A stretch of 64,000 bases of DNA from Bacteroidota bacterium (GCA_018902795.1 JAHIQD010000023.1:62001-126000); one strand, 5' to 3'; shown: positions 17,675 to 26,690, counted from the stretch's first letter. Notes: generated by a model not told the origin, from the sequence alone. Translations and numbers: made by a program.

Positions 17675-18325
17675 TTGCTGCTCAATCTGCTTTCTCCAAA
17701 CCGATGTCTGCACTGCAACCGTATAATCAACGGACAGGAGCTTGTTTGTGAACTTTGTTTTGATCAGATCCGTTTTACCCACCATCATTTTTCTGAAACC
17801 AATCTTTTGAAAGAAAAATGTTCTCTGCTTTTTCCGGTTGAAAACGCTTTTGCTTTAATGCAGTTTGAGGAAGAAAGCCTGAGCCGGAAAATTGTTCATC
17901 AGCTCAAATACTCATCCAGAGAAAAAGCAGGTAAAACGATCGCTGAGTGGGTAACAGAACGGCTTGATTTCGGGAAGGAAAAACCCGACCTGATGATTTC
18001 TGTTCCGCTGCATCCGAAAAAATTAAAAGAAAGAGGGTACAATCAACTTCATCTTTTTACAGAAACGTTATCGGAAAACTTCAAGATTCCTTATGATCAT
18101 GATCTGATCAAAAGAAATTTCTACAAGAAAGCACAGGCTTTGAAAGATAAAAAACACCGAACCGAAACCGAGAATCTATTTTCAATTGCCAAAAACATAA
18201 AAAACAAACATGTTCTGATTATTGATGATGTTTTCACGACTGGAAATACCATGAGTTCTGTTGCGTGGGAAATTCTTAAAGCAGGAAACAATAAAGTTTC
18301 TGTCCTGGTAATGGCAGTTGATTAA
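17675..18325 (+). CDS. comF: ComF family phosphoribosyltransferase-like protein
   Basis: 216 residues. An N-terminal zinc ribbon (Cys11, Cys14, Cys25, Cys28 in CLHC...CELC) is followed by a type I phosphoribosyltransferase fold with the PRPP loop VLIIDDVFTTGNTMSS near the C-terminus. ComF supports uptake and single-strand handling of transforming DNA in competent bacteria. The frame opens at a TTG (17675); no in-frame ATG exists between the preceding gene and the zinc ribbon, so TTG is the best start. The stop lies in a short GATTAAGGTTAAGATTAAG tract. It is convergent with upp. Confidence 0.85.
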   Translation: MLLNLLSPNRCLHCNRIINGQELVCELCFDQIRFTHHHFSETNLLKEKCSLLFPVENAFALMQFEEESLSRKIVHQLKYSSREKAGKTIAEWVTERLDFGKEKPDLMISVPLHPKKLKERGYNQLHLFTETLSENFKIPYDHDLIKRNFYKKAQALKDKKHRTETENLFSIAKNIKNKHVLIIDDVFTTGNTMSSVAWEILKAGNNKVSVLVMAVD

Positions 18326-18343
18326 GGTTAAGATTAAGTGCAG

Positions 18344-18994
18344 TTATCGCTGCAGTTTTTCACCGTAGCTTAAATCACCGGCATCGCCTAATCCGGGAGT
18401 GATGTAGCCTTTGGACGTTAAATGTTCATCAATGACTCCGACCCATATTTTTGCTTCCGGATACTCTTTTTGGATGGTTTCCACGCCCTGTCTTGAAGCA
18501 ATTGCTGCGACGATATGAAGTTGGGTAGGTTTTCCGTGGTTTAATAAATCTTTGATGGCTTCAATTAAACTTGCGCCTGTCGCCAACATCGGATCGGCTA
18601 CAATCAGCGGTCTTCCGTCGATATTCGGGCAGGTTAAATAATCCTGTTTGATGGAGAAATAATCGTTGGCATCGTGTTTTCTGTAAGCGGCAACGAAACC
18701 GCAATCTGCTTTATCCAAATAATTTAAGATTCCCTGAAACAAAGGAACGCCCGCTCTTAAAATGGTTGTAATTACTGGCTGCACCGCAACTTCTTTTACT
18801 TTAAGCTGATCCAGAGGTGTTGTAATCTCTATTTCTTTCTGTTCCAGACCTTTGCTTATTTCGAAAGCGGCAATTTCACCGATACGCTCCATATTTCTAC
18901 GGAATTTCATTCGGTCGTTCTGCAGTTCTACATTTCTAAGTTCGTTAATCCAGGTATTGACAAGGGAAAATTGATCAGATAAAACAGTAATCAT
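18344..18994 (-). CDS. upp: Uracil phosphoribosyltransferase
   Basis: 216 residues. Converts uracil and PRPP to UMP in pyrimidine salvage. The PRPP-binding motif is VADPMLATGASLIEAI and the uracil-binding C-terminal region is SKGYITPGLGDAGD. TTILRAGVPLFQGI is the family's conserved central segment. It is monocistronic and convergent with comF (18 bp gap). Confidence 0.95.
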   Translation of the reverse strand: MITVLSDQFSLVNTWINELRNVELQNDRMKFRRNMERIGEIAAFEISKGLEQKEIEITTPLDQLKVKEVAVQPVITTILRAGVPLFQGILNYLDKADCGFVAAYRKHDANDYFSIKQDYLTCPNIDGRPLIVADPMLATGASLIEAIKDLLNHGKPTQLHIVAAIASRQGVETIQKEYPEAKIWVGVIDEHLTSKGYITPGLGDAGDLSYGEKLQR

Positions 18995-19097
18995 AGTTGT
19001 TATTTATGCGGTAAAGTTCGTGAATTTTTATTGAAATCTGCATGATAAAAATTCTGTTGCTGACAGGAGCTTACTATTTCGGTTGAGGATGAAAATA

Positions 19098-19132
19098 AAT
19101 TGGCGCGATTCCGTCCCGGAACCGCGCCAATT
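19098..19132. repeat. Long GC-rich inverted repeat
   Basis: AATTGGCGCG pairs with CGCGCCAATT, one A/C mismatch follows, and then TTCCG pairs with CGGAA around a 3-base loop. It makes a 16-position hairpin in the upp-der gap. There is no T run on either side, so it is not a standard terminator. It could be an RNA structure or a protein-binding site. Confidence 0.6.
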
Positions 19133-19176
19133 AAGCGTTATTTGTACCTCTATGAAAGAGAAACTGTCTTTTATTA

Positions 19177-19246
19177 TAGCCCCGATTGCAGCGGCATCCT
19201 TTTACGAAACGAAGTGCAGTAAAAGATATAGCGGAAAGCGGGACCG
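19177..19246. repeat. Interspersed hairpin repeat, copy 1
   Basis: Left arm TAGCCCCGATTGCAGCGGCA plus TCC; right arm AGATATAGCGGAAAGCGGGA plus CCG. The arms are nearly identical to those at 23310-23381. The connecting inner stem here is CTTTTAC/GTAAAAG. Intergenic, between upp and der. Confidence 0.75.
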
Positions 19247-19286
19247 CATTTTCTGAGAAGCTGAGATTTGTTGCTCCTCAAAAAAA

Positions 19287-20597
19287 TTATTTCTGACGGA
19301 AATATATTTCAATTGGAACTCCGGTGAAACCGAACTGTTTTCTCAACTGATTTTCTGTAAACCTTTTGTAACCTTCTTTCACATATTGCGGCAGGTTGCA
19401 GAAAAATACAAACTGCGGACTTGGCGTCGGAAGCTGTACACAATATTTAATTTTTACATATTTACCTTTGATAGCAGGCGGCGGCGTATGCTCGAAAATT
19501 GGCAACATGACTTCATTCAGTTTTGAAGTTTTGATTTTTTTCGCCCGGTTTTCATATACTTCCATGGCTACTTCAACGGATTTCAGAATTCTCTGTTTGG
19601 TTAAAGCGGAAATAAATAAGATAGGAATATCCGTAAACTGCCCGATTCTTTCTTTGATCTGATTTTCGAAATCACGTGTGGTATTGGTTTGTTTGTCTTC
19701 TACCAAATCCCATTTGTTCACCACAATTACAATTCCTTTTCTGTTTTTCTGTGCCAAACCGAAAATATTCATATCCTGAGATTCCCAACCTAAAGTGGCA
19801 TCCACCATGATAATTACCACGTCGGAATATTCAATGGAACGGATGGAACGCATCACGGAATAGAACTCCAGATCTTCTTTTACTTTTGCTTTACGGCGCA
19901 TTCCGGCAGTATCAACCAGTACAAATTCGTGTCCGAATTTGTTGTATAAAGTCTGGATGGAATCTCTTGTTGTTCCTGCAATATTGGTAACGATATTTCT
20001 TTCAACATCGAGTAAAGCGTTTGTCAGCGTTGATTTTCCAACATTCGGTCTCCCTGCGATGGTTATTTTTGGTAATCCTTCAAATGGATCTTTATAGTCA
20101 GTCGTTGGAAATTCATTTACGATATCATCCAGCAATTCTCCGGTTCCGGAACCTGTTGCAGAAGATAAAGTGTAATATTTTTCGATTCCTAACTGATAAA
20201 ATTCGGTAGCATCAAGTTCTTCTTTTGCAGAATCTACTTTATTAATGGTTACGTAAATGGGTTTGTTAGAGCGGCGGAGCATCTCGAAAATCTCCTGATC
20301 GGTATCCGTAAGACCTTCATCCACATTCAGCATGAAAATAATGGAAGTAGCTTCATCAACGGCCAACTGAACCTGCTTGGTGATTTCTTCCTGAAAGATA
20401 TCTTCCGTATTTACTTCGTAACCACCGGTATCAATCACGGTGAATTCAACTCCGTTCCAGTCAGATTTTCCGTAATGACGGTCTCTGGTTACTCCGGCTG
20501 TAGAGTCTACGATCGCTTCTCTTCTCTCGAGAAAACGGTTAAAAAGTGTGGATTTTCCTACGTTGGGGCGCCCAACGATAGCGACAATATTCGACAT
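19287..20597 (-). CDS. der: Ribosome biogenesis GTPase Der (EngA)
   Basis: 436 residues with two tandem G domains, each carrying GRPNVGKST, and a C-terminal KH-like domain. Switch and specificity motifs include DTGGYE/NKVD in domain 1 and DTAGMRR/NKWDL in domain 2. Der is essential for 50S ribosomal subunit maturation. A frame extends 7 codons further upstream (to 20618), but MSNIVAIVGRPNVG is the standard family N-terminus and gives the usual length, so 20597 is chosen. Monocistronic. Confidence 0.95.
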   Translation of the reverse strand: MSNIVAIVGRPNVGKSTLFNRFLERREAIVDSTAGVTRDRHYGKSDWNGVEFTVIDTGGYEVNTEDIFQEEITKQVQLAVDEATSIIFMLNVDEGLTDTDQEIFEMLRRSNKPIYVTINKVDSAKEELDATEFYQLGIEKYYTLSSATGSGTGELLDDIVNEFPTTDYKDPFEGLPKITIAGRPNVGKSTLTNALLDVERNIVTNIAGTTRDSIQTLYNKFGHEFVLVDTAGMRRKAKVKEDLEFYSVMRSIRSIEYSDVVIIMVDATLGWESQDMNIFGLAQKNRKGIVIVVNKWDLVEDKQTNTTRDFENQIKERIGQFTDIPILFISALTKQRILKSVEVAMEVYENRAKKIKTSKLNEVMLPIFEHTPPPAIKGKYVKIKYCVQLPTPSPQFVFFCNLPQYVKEGYKRFTENQLRKQFGFTGVPIEIYFRQK

Positions 20598-20807
20598 AAA
20601 ATTTTGTTTCTTTTCCAACAGATCAGATTTTCCTGAAGCGTGATGGAAACGGTTAAGAATGGGTTACTCGAACTTTTCGAGCCCAAAAATTTTTGCAAAG
20701 ATAGCTTTTTTTGCCGTTTTTTAACTGCTAATAGTGTAACTTTCAGACACTTTTCTGTACTCATGCACTATAGACTTCAATAATAAATCCATAAAAACTC
20801 CAATATC

Positions 20808-21362
20808 ATGACTGTTATTTTAATTATTCTGGCCGCAGCCGTTCTTTTTTTTCTTTACGGAATTTCCATTTACAACCGCCTTGTGAAACTCAGAACAATG
20901 GTACAGGAAGCCTGGAGCAGCATCGATGTAATGCTGAAAAAACGCCACGATTTAATTCCAAATCTGGTAGAAACCGTAAAAGGTTACGCCACCCATGAAA
21001 GAGAAACATTCGACAGCGTTACCAGAGCAAGAACTGCCGCAATGAGCGCAAACACCATACAGGAAAAGGAAGCCGCAGAAAAAAATCTGAATCAGGCGAT
21101 GATGAATCTAAATGCGGTTGCAGAACAGTATCCGGATTTGAAAGCAAACACCAATTTCCTTCAGCTGCAGGGTGAACTTTCTGCTCTGGAAGGAGATATT
21201 GAAAAATCGAGGAGGTATTATAATGGGACAGTCCGGGAAAATAATATTCTGGTGGACACTTTCCCAAGCAATATTATTGCGAACATGTTCAGCTTTGCAA
21301 AATCTGCTTTCTTTGAACTCGAGAATGTTGCAGAACGCGCCGTGCCGTCTGTTAAATTTTAA
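20808..21362 (+). CDS. LemA family membrane protein
   Basis: 184 residues. One N-terminal transmembrane helix (about 3-20) is followed by the conserved LemA helical domain: MVQEAWSSIDVMLKKRHDLIPNLVETVKGYA, then RARTAAM and LQLQGELSALEGDIEKSRRYYNGTVRENN. The function of LemA is not established. It is 2 bp upstream of the DUF2207 gene, and LemA-DUF2207 pairing is common, which suggests a joint membrane role. Confidence 0.92.
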   Translation: MTVILIILAAAVLFFLYGISIYNRLVKLRTMVQEAWSSIDVMLKKRHDLIPNLVETVKGYATHERETFDSVTRARTAAMSANTIQEKEAAEKNLNQAMMNLNAVAEQYPDLKANTNFLQLQGELSALEGDIEKSRRYYNGTVRENNILVDTFPSNIIANMFSFAKSAFFELENVAERAVPSVKF

Positions 21363-21364
21363 AG

Positions 21365-23287
21365 ATGAAACGTTTTTTCGTCCTTTTCCTGTTCATTTTC
21401 AGTTTAGGATTTGCTCAGGATCTGAATGCCGATTCTGTACGTGAAAGCAGTTACGAGCATATTCTGAAATTCGATGCAGACATCAGCATCAGTAAAGATG
21501 CTGAAGTAACGGTAACGGAAAAGATTAAAGTTTTCGCGGGAGGCATCAAGATCCGAAGAGGAATTTTCCGGTCGCTTCCTTTATGGCGAAACATCAACGG
21601 CAGGAAAGTCAGGATTAAATATGACATTATTTCTGTTCAGAAAAATGGCATAAAAGAAGATTATCATACTGAAAAAACCAATTCAGATTATGTCATTTAT
21701 TTCGGAAATAAAGACCGTTTGTTAACACGCGGTGTTTACGACTATGAACTGACCTACAAAACTTCCGATCAAATTGGTTTCTTTGACACTTATGATGAAT
21801 TTTACTGGAACGTCAACGGAACTTTGTGGGATTTTCCTGTAGATGAGATTCATGCTAAGGTCACTTTACCGGAGCATGCAGAAATTATCCAGAAATCCTG
21901 TTACACCGGAAGTTACGGCAGTAATACTTCGAACTGTACCGGCAAAGAGCTGTCGAGAAATTCCATTGAATGGTCCGCGGAGAAACTTCCACAGAACGAA
22001 GGTCTGACCATTGCAGTCGGCTTTAAAAAAGGGATTTTCACGCCTCCGCCTCCACCGGGATTTTTAGAAAAATACGGAACGACCGCACTGATGATTCTCG
22101 GCGCTTTAGGCTTGCTGGGCTATTTCATGATCAGCTGGAGAAAATTCGGGATTGACCCGCAGAAACCCGTTATGTATCCTCAGTTTTCTGCTCCACAGAA
22201 TCTTTCCCCTGCTTCTCTGGGCTATCTGGAAAAGGAATATTACTCAGGACAGATGATTACGGCAGCGATCGTGGATCTTGCGGTCAAAGGTTTTATTAAA
22301 ATCATTGAAGAAGACAAAAGGATTTTAGGAATTTTCGGCGGCAAAGAATACACCCTCGAAAAACTCAAAAATCCTGATCAGACCTTACCAATAGAGGAAA
22401 TTAATTTAATGAACAAGCTGTTTCCCGGAGAAGATCAAACCATTTCTTTTGACGGAAATTACAGCTCCAAAATAGGGAGCGCCGTGACGGATTTCAAAGC
22501 GAATCTGGGTTATCAGCATGACCGATTTTTAAAGAAAGGAAACAATTCCGGTAAACTTATTTTACCCGTTATCACTGTCATAGGACTTTACGTAATTGGT
22601 CTGTTTCTGAGTTTCAGAGTAACCTACAGCGATAATCATTTGGGTGCAGGAATTTTTACCGGCATTGTCATTTTTGTGCTGACGGTTCTCATCTCCTTAT
22701 TTTACGAAAGATATAAAGTCGTGAAAATACTTTTCGGACTTATTTCCGGAGGACTTACTTTAATTTGGGCTGCCGCAGTATCTGCCGATACTGACCGGAT
22801 TTTAAATCTCGGATTTTATGCGAGCTATGGTTTTCTGATATTCAGTTTTATCGGTTTTGTTCTTTTTCAGTACCTTATCAAACAGCCGACTCCGGAGAAA
22901 CTTGAAACCAAGTCATTGATCGGCGGCTTCAAAATGTACCTTGGAACCGCGGAAGAAAAAACCCTTCAGTTTCACAATCCTCCGAAAATGACTCCCGAGG
23001 TTTTTGAAAAAATGCTTCCTTATGCGATGGTTTTGGGCGTTGATAAAATTTGGGGTGAAAAATTCCAGAGCATGCTTAAAAATTCGGCAATAGAAAATCA
23101 GCAGTATGTTTCCAGCTGGTATGTCGGTAACTCGATGATGCACATGAATTTTGCCAACAGTCTGAACGCTTCGCTCTCTCAATCTATTGCGAGTTCTTCC
23201 ACACAGCCTTCCAGTTCGGGAAGCGGAAGCGGCGGAGGAGGATTTTCCGGAGGCGGAGGAGGCGGCGGCGGCGGCGGCGGCTGGTAA
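21365..23287 (+). CDS. DUF2207 domain membrane protein with Gly-rich C-terminus
   Basis: 640 residues. A signal peptide (residues 1-17, ending GFAQ) precedes an extracytoplasmic DUF2207 beta domain (about 25-235). Then come a transmembrane helix (about 243-259), a cytoplasmic segment, four more helices (about 400-515), and a low-complexity tail rich in Ser and Gly that ends in a long Gly run and Trp. The tail is encoded by a (GGC/GGA)n tract at about 23215-23283; changes in repeat number would stay in frame. Co-transcribed with the LemA gene. Function unknown. Confidence 0.88.
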   Translation: MKRFFVLFLFIFSLGFAQDLNADSVRESSYEHILKFDADISISKDAEVTVTEKIKVFAGGIKIRRGIFRSLPLWRNINGRKVRIKYDIISVQKNGIKEDYHTEKTNSDYVIYFGNKDRLLTRGVYDYELTYKTSDQIGFFDTYDEFYWNVNGTLWDFPVDEIHAKVTLPEHAEIIQKSCYTGSYGSNTSNCTGKELSRNSIEWSAEKLPQNEGLTIAVGFKKGIFTPPPPPGFLEKYGTTALMILGALGLLGYFMISWRKFGIDPQKPVMYPQFSAPQNLSPASLGYLEKEYYSGQMITAAIVDLAVKGFIKIIEEDKRILGIFGGKEYTLEKLKNPDQTLPIEEINLMNKLFPGEDQTISFDGNYSSKIGSAVTDFKANLGYQHDRFLKKGNNSGKLILPVITVIGLYVIGLFLSFRVTYSDNHLGAGIFTGIVIFVLTVLISLFYERYKVVKILFGLISGGLTLIWAAAVSADTDRILNLGFYASYGFLIFSFIGFVLFQYLIKQPTPEKLETKSLIGGFKMYLGTAEEKTLQFHNPPKMTPEVFEKMLPYAMVLGVDKIWGEKFQSMLKNSAIENQQYVSSWYVGNSMMHMNFANSLNASLSQSIASSSTQPSSSGSGSGGGGFSGGGGGGGGGGGW

Positions 23288-23309
23288 CCAAGAGAACGTT
23301 CCTGCATCT

Positions 23310-23381
23310 TAGCCCCGATTGCAACGGCATCCTTTTTATTTTTTACTGAAAAATAAAAAGATACAGTGGAAAGCGGGACCG
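23310..23381. repeat. Interspersed hairpin repeat, copy 2
   Basis: Left arm TAGCCCCGATTGCAACGGCA plus TCC; right arm AGATACAGTGGAAAGCGGGA plus CCG. The inner stem CTTTTTATTTTT/AAAAATAAAAAG differs in sequence from copy 1 but is again self-complementary. Intergenic, between DUF2207 and murA. Confidence 0.75.
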
Positions 23382-23417
23382 GTTTCAAACAGAAATAATC
23401 TCCTTCAAGCTCCTAAA

Positions 23418-23448
23418 AAAAGCCATTTCAAATGCTGAAATGGCTTTT
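23418..23448 (-). terminator. murA terminator
   Basis: AAAAGCCATTTCA/TGAAATGGCTTTT makes a 13-bp stem with a 5-base loop, and a T run follows on the minus strand. Confidence 0.85.
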
Positions 23449-23478
23449 ATATTTTTTAATGTTAAGATTCTTTTCCCA

Positions 23479-24786
23479 TTAAATTCTTTCGATATCTGCA
23501 CCCAAAGCTCTGAGTCTTCCGTCGATATTTTCGTATCCCCGGTCGATCTGTTCGATATTATGGATGGTTGAATTCCCTTCTGCAGAAAGTGCGGCAATCA
23601 GCAGCGCGTTTCCGGCTCTGATATCCGGGGAAATCATGGTTGTTCCGCGCAACGGAGATTCGTGATTTAAACCGACAACGGTAGCTCTGTGCGGATCACA
23701 CAGGATGATCTGCGCGCCCATATCAATCAATTTATCGACGAAGAATAATCTCGACTCAAACATTTTCTGATGAACGAGAACCGTACCTTTTGCCTGCGTA
23801 GCCACCACCAGAATGATGGAAAGCAAATCCGGAGTGAAGCCCGGCCAAGGTGCGTCGGAAACCGTTAAAATGGAACCGTCAATAAATTTCTGTATTTTAT
23901 AATTTTCCTGTGCGGGAATGTAAATATCGTCGCCGCGCTGTTCCAAATCGATACCCAGCTTTCTGAAAGTATTGGGAATCACGCCAAGCTCGTTCCAGTT
24001 GACGTTTTTGATAGTAATTTCAGATTTTGTCATGGCCGCAAGACCAATCCATGAACCGATTTCCACCATATCAGGAAGCATGGTGTGCTCCGTTCCACGA
24101 AGATGACTTACTCCTTCGATGGTCAATAAATTGGAACCGATCCCGGAAATATTGGCGCCCATTCTGCTGAGCATTTTGCAGAGCTGCTGAAGATAAGGCT
24201 CGCAGGCAGCATTGTAAATTCTTGTTTTACCTTTGGCCAAAACCGCTGCCATGATGATATTTGCAGTACCTGTAACGGAAGCTTCTTCAAGAAGAATAAA
24301 CTTGCCGCGGAGTTCTTTGGCCTTTAAGGAATAAAGATATTCTTTTTCGTCATAATGAAACTCGGCACCCAATTCCACGAATCCCTGGAAGTGCGTATCC
24401 AGGCGTCTTCTTCCAATTTTATCACCGCCCGGCGTCGGCATGTACGCTTCCCCGAATCTGGCCAGCATCGGCCCTAAAAGCATAATGGAACCGCGAAGTT
24501 TGGATCCGTCCTTTTTAAATTCGCTGGATTTGATATAATCGAAGTTTACCGCATCTGATTTGAAAGTAAAATCGCCGTGTCCGTTTTTTTTAATTTTTAC
24601 CCCGAAGTCGCCCAGTATTTCAATAAGCCTGTTCACATCATGGATATCGGGAATATTCTTCACTCTTACCTCTTCATCAGTCAGCAAAACCGCACATAAG
24701 ATCTGCAGCGCCTCATTTTTTGCCCCCTGCGGAGTAATTTCCCCGTGTAACCTTTTCCCTCCTTTTATCTTAAATGATCCGCTCAT
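23479..24786 (-). CDS. murA: UDP-N-acetylglucosamine 1-carboxyvinyltransferase (Asp-type active site)
   Basis: 435 residues. Transfers enolpyruvate from PEP to UDP-GlcNAc, the first committed step of peptidoglycan synthesis. Conserved GAKNEALQIL (Lys23-Asn24), SGSILTV-like DGSILTVSDAPWPGF and the catalytic Asp region GFTPDLLS are present. The active-site loop reads PGGDKIGRRRLDTHF: Asp122 replaces the usual Cys of PGGCxIGxRP, the residue alkylated by fosfomycin. Enzymes with Asp here are known to be fosfomycin-insensitive, so intrinsic resistance is expected. It follows the DUF4290 gene by 2 bp. Confidence 0.95.
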   Translation of the reverse strand: MSGSFKIKGGKRLHGEITPQGAKNEALQILCAVLLTDEEVRVKNIPDIHDVNRLIEILGDFGVKIKKNGHGDFTFKSDAVNFDYIKSSEFKKDGSKLRGSIMLLGPMLARFGEAYMPTPGGDKIGRRRLDTHFQGFVELGAEFHYDEKEYLYSLKAKELRGKFILLEEASVTGTANIIMAAVLAKGKTRIYNAACEPYLQQLCKMLSRMGANISGIGSNLLTIEGVSHLRGTEHTMLPDMVEIGSWIGLAAMTKSEITIKNVNWNELGVIPNTFRKLGIDLEQRGDDIYIPAQENYKIQKFIDGSILTVSDAPWPGFTPDLLSIILVVATQAKGTVLVHQKMFESRLFFVDKLIDMGAQIILCDPHRATVVGLNHESPLRGTTMISPDIRAGNALLIAALSAEGNSTIHNIEQIDRGYENIDGRLRALGADIERI

Positions 24787-24788
24787 GC

Positions 24789-25436
24789 TTATTTCCGGTT
24801 TTTATTGTGTTGAAAATTTCTTCTTTTGTTTTGGTTATTTTGGTTGGTACTGCTTTTTCCGCCGGTTTTATTATTCCTGTTGGTTGCGTAATAAATTTTG
24901 CTTTTCTCCAGAGAATCAATTCCGGTCAGATCGAGTCTGTTTTCGGAAAGATCCTTTAAATGACGGAAAATCACTTCATCCTGCACATGTTCTTTGTTAT
25001 ACACATTGTAGGATTTTTTCATATTGTTGGCAATCACCTGGATGAGTGCGTCTTTTTCGTCGCCGGCTTCCAGCTCAATAGCTTTATCGATCAGCTGAAG
25101 GATGCTTTTCCCATAAAATTTGAAATCTCCCTGAAGTTTGGGATACTCCATTCTTTTGGGTTTTTCCTGAAGTTCTTCTATCGTTGGAAAAGGATACGGC
25201 GCATCTACATCCAAATCATAGTTGGAAAGGATGAAAAGATGGTCCCAAAGTTTGTGCTTATAGTTTTCTTCATCACGAAGCTGGGGATTTCTCTGGCCCA
25301 TGAAATCTACAATTGCCACCGCCATTTCGCTCCGTTCTTCCTTAGTGGAAAGTTCTTTGCAGCGCTCAACAAGATTCTGTATGATTCTGCCGTATTCGGG
25401 CATATGCAGTTGTGTCCTTTTGGTATTATATTCCAT
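24789..25436 (-). CDS. DUF4290 domain protein
   Basis: 215 residues. The N-terminal ~175 residues match the Bacteroidota DUF4290 family (MEYNTKRTQLHMPEYGRIIQNLV, FMGQRNPQLRDEENYKHKLWDHLF). The tail is low-complexity, rich in Asn, Lys and Arg (NRNNKTGGKSSTNQNNQNK), and may bind nucleic acid or be disordered. It lies 2 bp upstream of murA; this pairing is conserved in flavobacteria and suggests a cell-envelope link. Function unknown. Confidence 0.85.
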   Translation of the reverse strand: MEYNTKRTQLHMPEYGRIIQNLVERCKELSTKEERSEMAVAIVDFMGQRNPQLRDEENYKHKLWDHLFILSNYDLDVDAPYPFPTIEELQEKPKRMEYPKLQGDFKFYGKSILQLIDKAIELEAGDEKDALIQVIANNMKKSYNVYNKEHVQDEVIFRHLKDLSENRLDLTGIDSLEKSKIYYATNRNNKTGGKSSTNQNNQNKRRNFQHNKNRK

Positions 25437-25575
25437 AGGTGCAAATATAAGAATTAGTTTGCTGTATAAAGTTGGCGGAACAGATTTATTTTGGGCGTTC
25501 GCGTTCTCCGTCCCTGTCCCTGCACGAAGCGTTCTCCGTGTAATTTCTTATGGAGATTGTTTTTCAGTAAACAGT

Positions 25576-25989
25576 CTATTCCACGCTTTCGACAAACTTT
25601 TTCCTTTCGGATTCAGTTGGAACCAGACATTGCTGAGAAGCCAGTTTCAGCCGGTTTTCCGATATGATATTATAGACCGAATCTGAAATAAAACCGGGGA
25701 AAAAATTCAAATTGCCAAGGAGCGCGTATTTTCCTCCCAAAATTCTCGCGATCTTCAAAACAGCCTGAGATTTCGTCAAATAAAAGGAGTTGGGTTTCCA
25801 AAGAAAAAGGGTGCTGAACTGTTTACTTTCCAAACCTCTTTCATTCAAAAATTTTTGCCCGAATTCCGACTGAAGCGAAGAAAAAAGAAACTGATTTTTA
25901 CGGTCGTTTTTCAGAATCCACCGGATCCAGTAGCTGCAGAAGCCGCATTCGCCGTCATAAAAAACATAATATTTGGAAGAATCAGTCAT
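25576..25989 (-). CDS. DCC-family thiol-disulfide oxidoreductase (DUF393)
   Basis: 137 residues. The N-terminal YYVFYDGECGFCSYWIRW gives the family signature YDGxCxxC with Cys15 and Cys18 and a thioredoxin-like fold. The family is annotated as putative thiol-disulfide oxidoreductase, but activity is seldom tested. Its start overlaps the stop of the upstream haem-binding gene by one base, so translation is probably coupled. Confidence 0.88.
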   Translation of the reverse strand: MTDSSKYYVFYDGECGFCSYWIRWILKNDRKNQFLFSSLQSEFGQKFLNERGLESKQFSTLFLWKPNSFYLTKSQAVLKIARILGGKYALLGNLNFFPGFISDSVYNIISENRLKLASQQCLVPTESERKKFVESVE

Positions 25990-26474
25990 TAACGCTTATT
26001 TTTTTCTTCAGCGGGTAAATTATTGGCAGTGCGGATATCGTTTTCAACCCGTTTGAAATACTGCATAAGTTCCTGCTGCTGAGGCGCGCTTAATTTTGCT
26101 TCAGAATGGATTAATACATAAGAATCCAGAGGCATATCCCCTTTTTGCACCTGTTCCGCCGCCTCAGACAGCTTGTGAGCCTGACGTTTAGGTTCGTAGG
26201 TGGCAAAAGTTGAGAAATTAAGTTCTTTCCGCCCGTCATCGATATGGCTTTTGAGGAACCATGCAAAAGGCTGCACGTTAGTGTACCACGGATATTTAGT
26301 TTCGTTGCTGTGACAGTCGTAGCAACTGTTACGGATTAACGCAGCGGTAGTTTCCGGTGTTTTTTTGATTGTTAGAAAGTCCATCTGCGGAGTGGGAGCC
26401 GGGTTGTTTTTATCAATCGGAAAAAACTGAATCAGTATAAATGCAACCAAAAGAGTAACAAGAACTTTTTTCAT
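25989..26474 (-). CDS. Haem-binding domain protein (Haem_bd), c-type cytochrome-like
   Basis: 161 residues. An N-terminal signal or anchor (about 3-18) is followed by the haem-attachment motif CYDCH (Cys51, Cys54, His55) in SCYDCHSNETKYPWY, typical of the Bacteroidota Haem_bd family. One haem c is expected in the periplasm. The C-terminal part is helical and polar. Paired in an operon with the DCC oxidoreductase; a thiol protein next to a CxxCH protein suggests cysteine maintenance, which is inference only. Confidence 0.88.
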   Translation of the reverse strand: MKKVLVTLLVAFILIQFFPIDKNNPAPTPQMDFLTIKKTPETTAALIRNSCYDCHSNETKYPWYTNVQPFAWFLKSHIDDGRKELNFSTFATYEPKRQAHKLSEAAEQVQKGDMPLDSYVLIHSEAKLSAPQQQELMQYFKRVENDIRTANNLPAEEKNKR

Positions 26475-26690
26475 AGTTTATAAATTTAACAACGTGAATT
26501 TACATCTTTATTTTAAATATCATGGCAAATAATGAATTCTACCTTATAAAAACACGTGATACACAAGTTTAATTTATGCAAGCAATTATTAATTTTCGCG
26601 TCTCCGTCTTGACTGACGTTTTATATTAAAAACTTTCTCTTCGATAGATACTATAAATCGTAATCGCTTTTTCAATTGATAAAAACATTG

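Noticed and set aside
19177..19246. Intrinsic terminator of der
   Set aside because: The structure is a long two-arm element repeated at 23310-23381 and lacks a T run next to the stem on the minus strand.
24560..25045. 161-codon plus-strand frame across the murA-DUF4290 junction
   Set aside because: Composition is Ser/Phe-rich as expected for antisense of coding DNA; both genes on the other strand are well-supported families.
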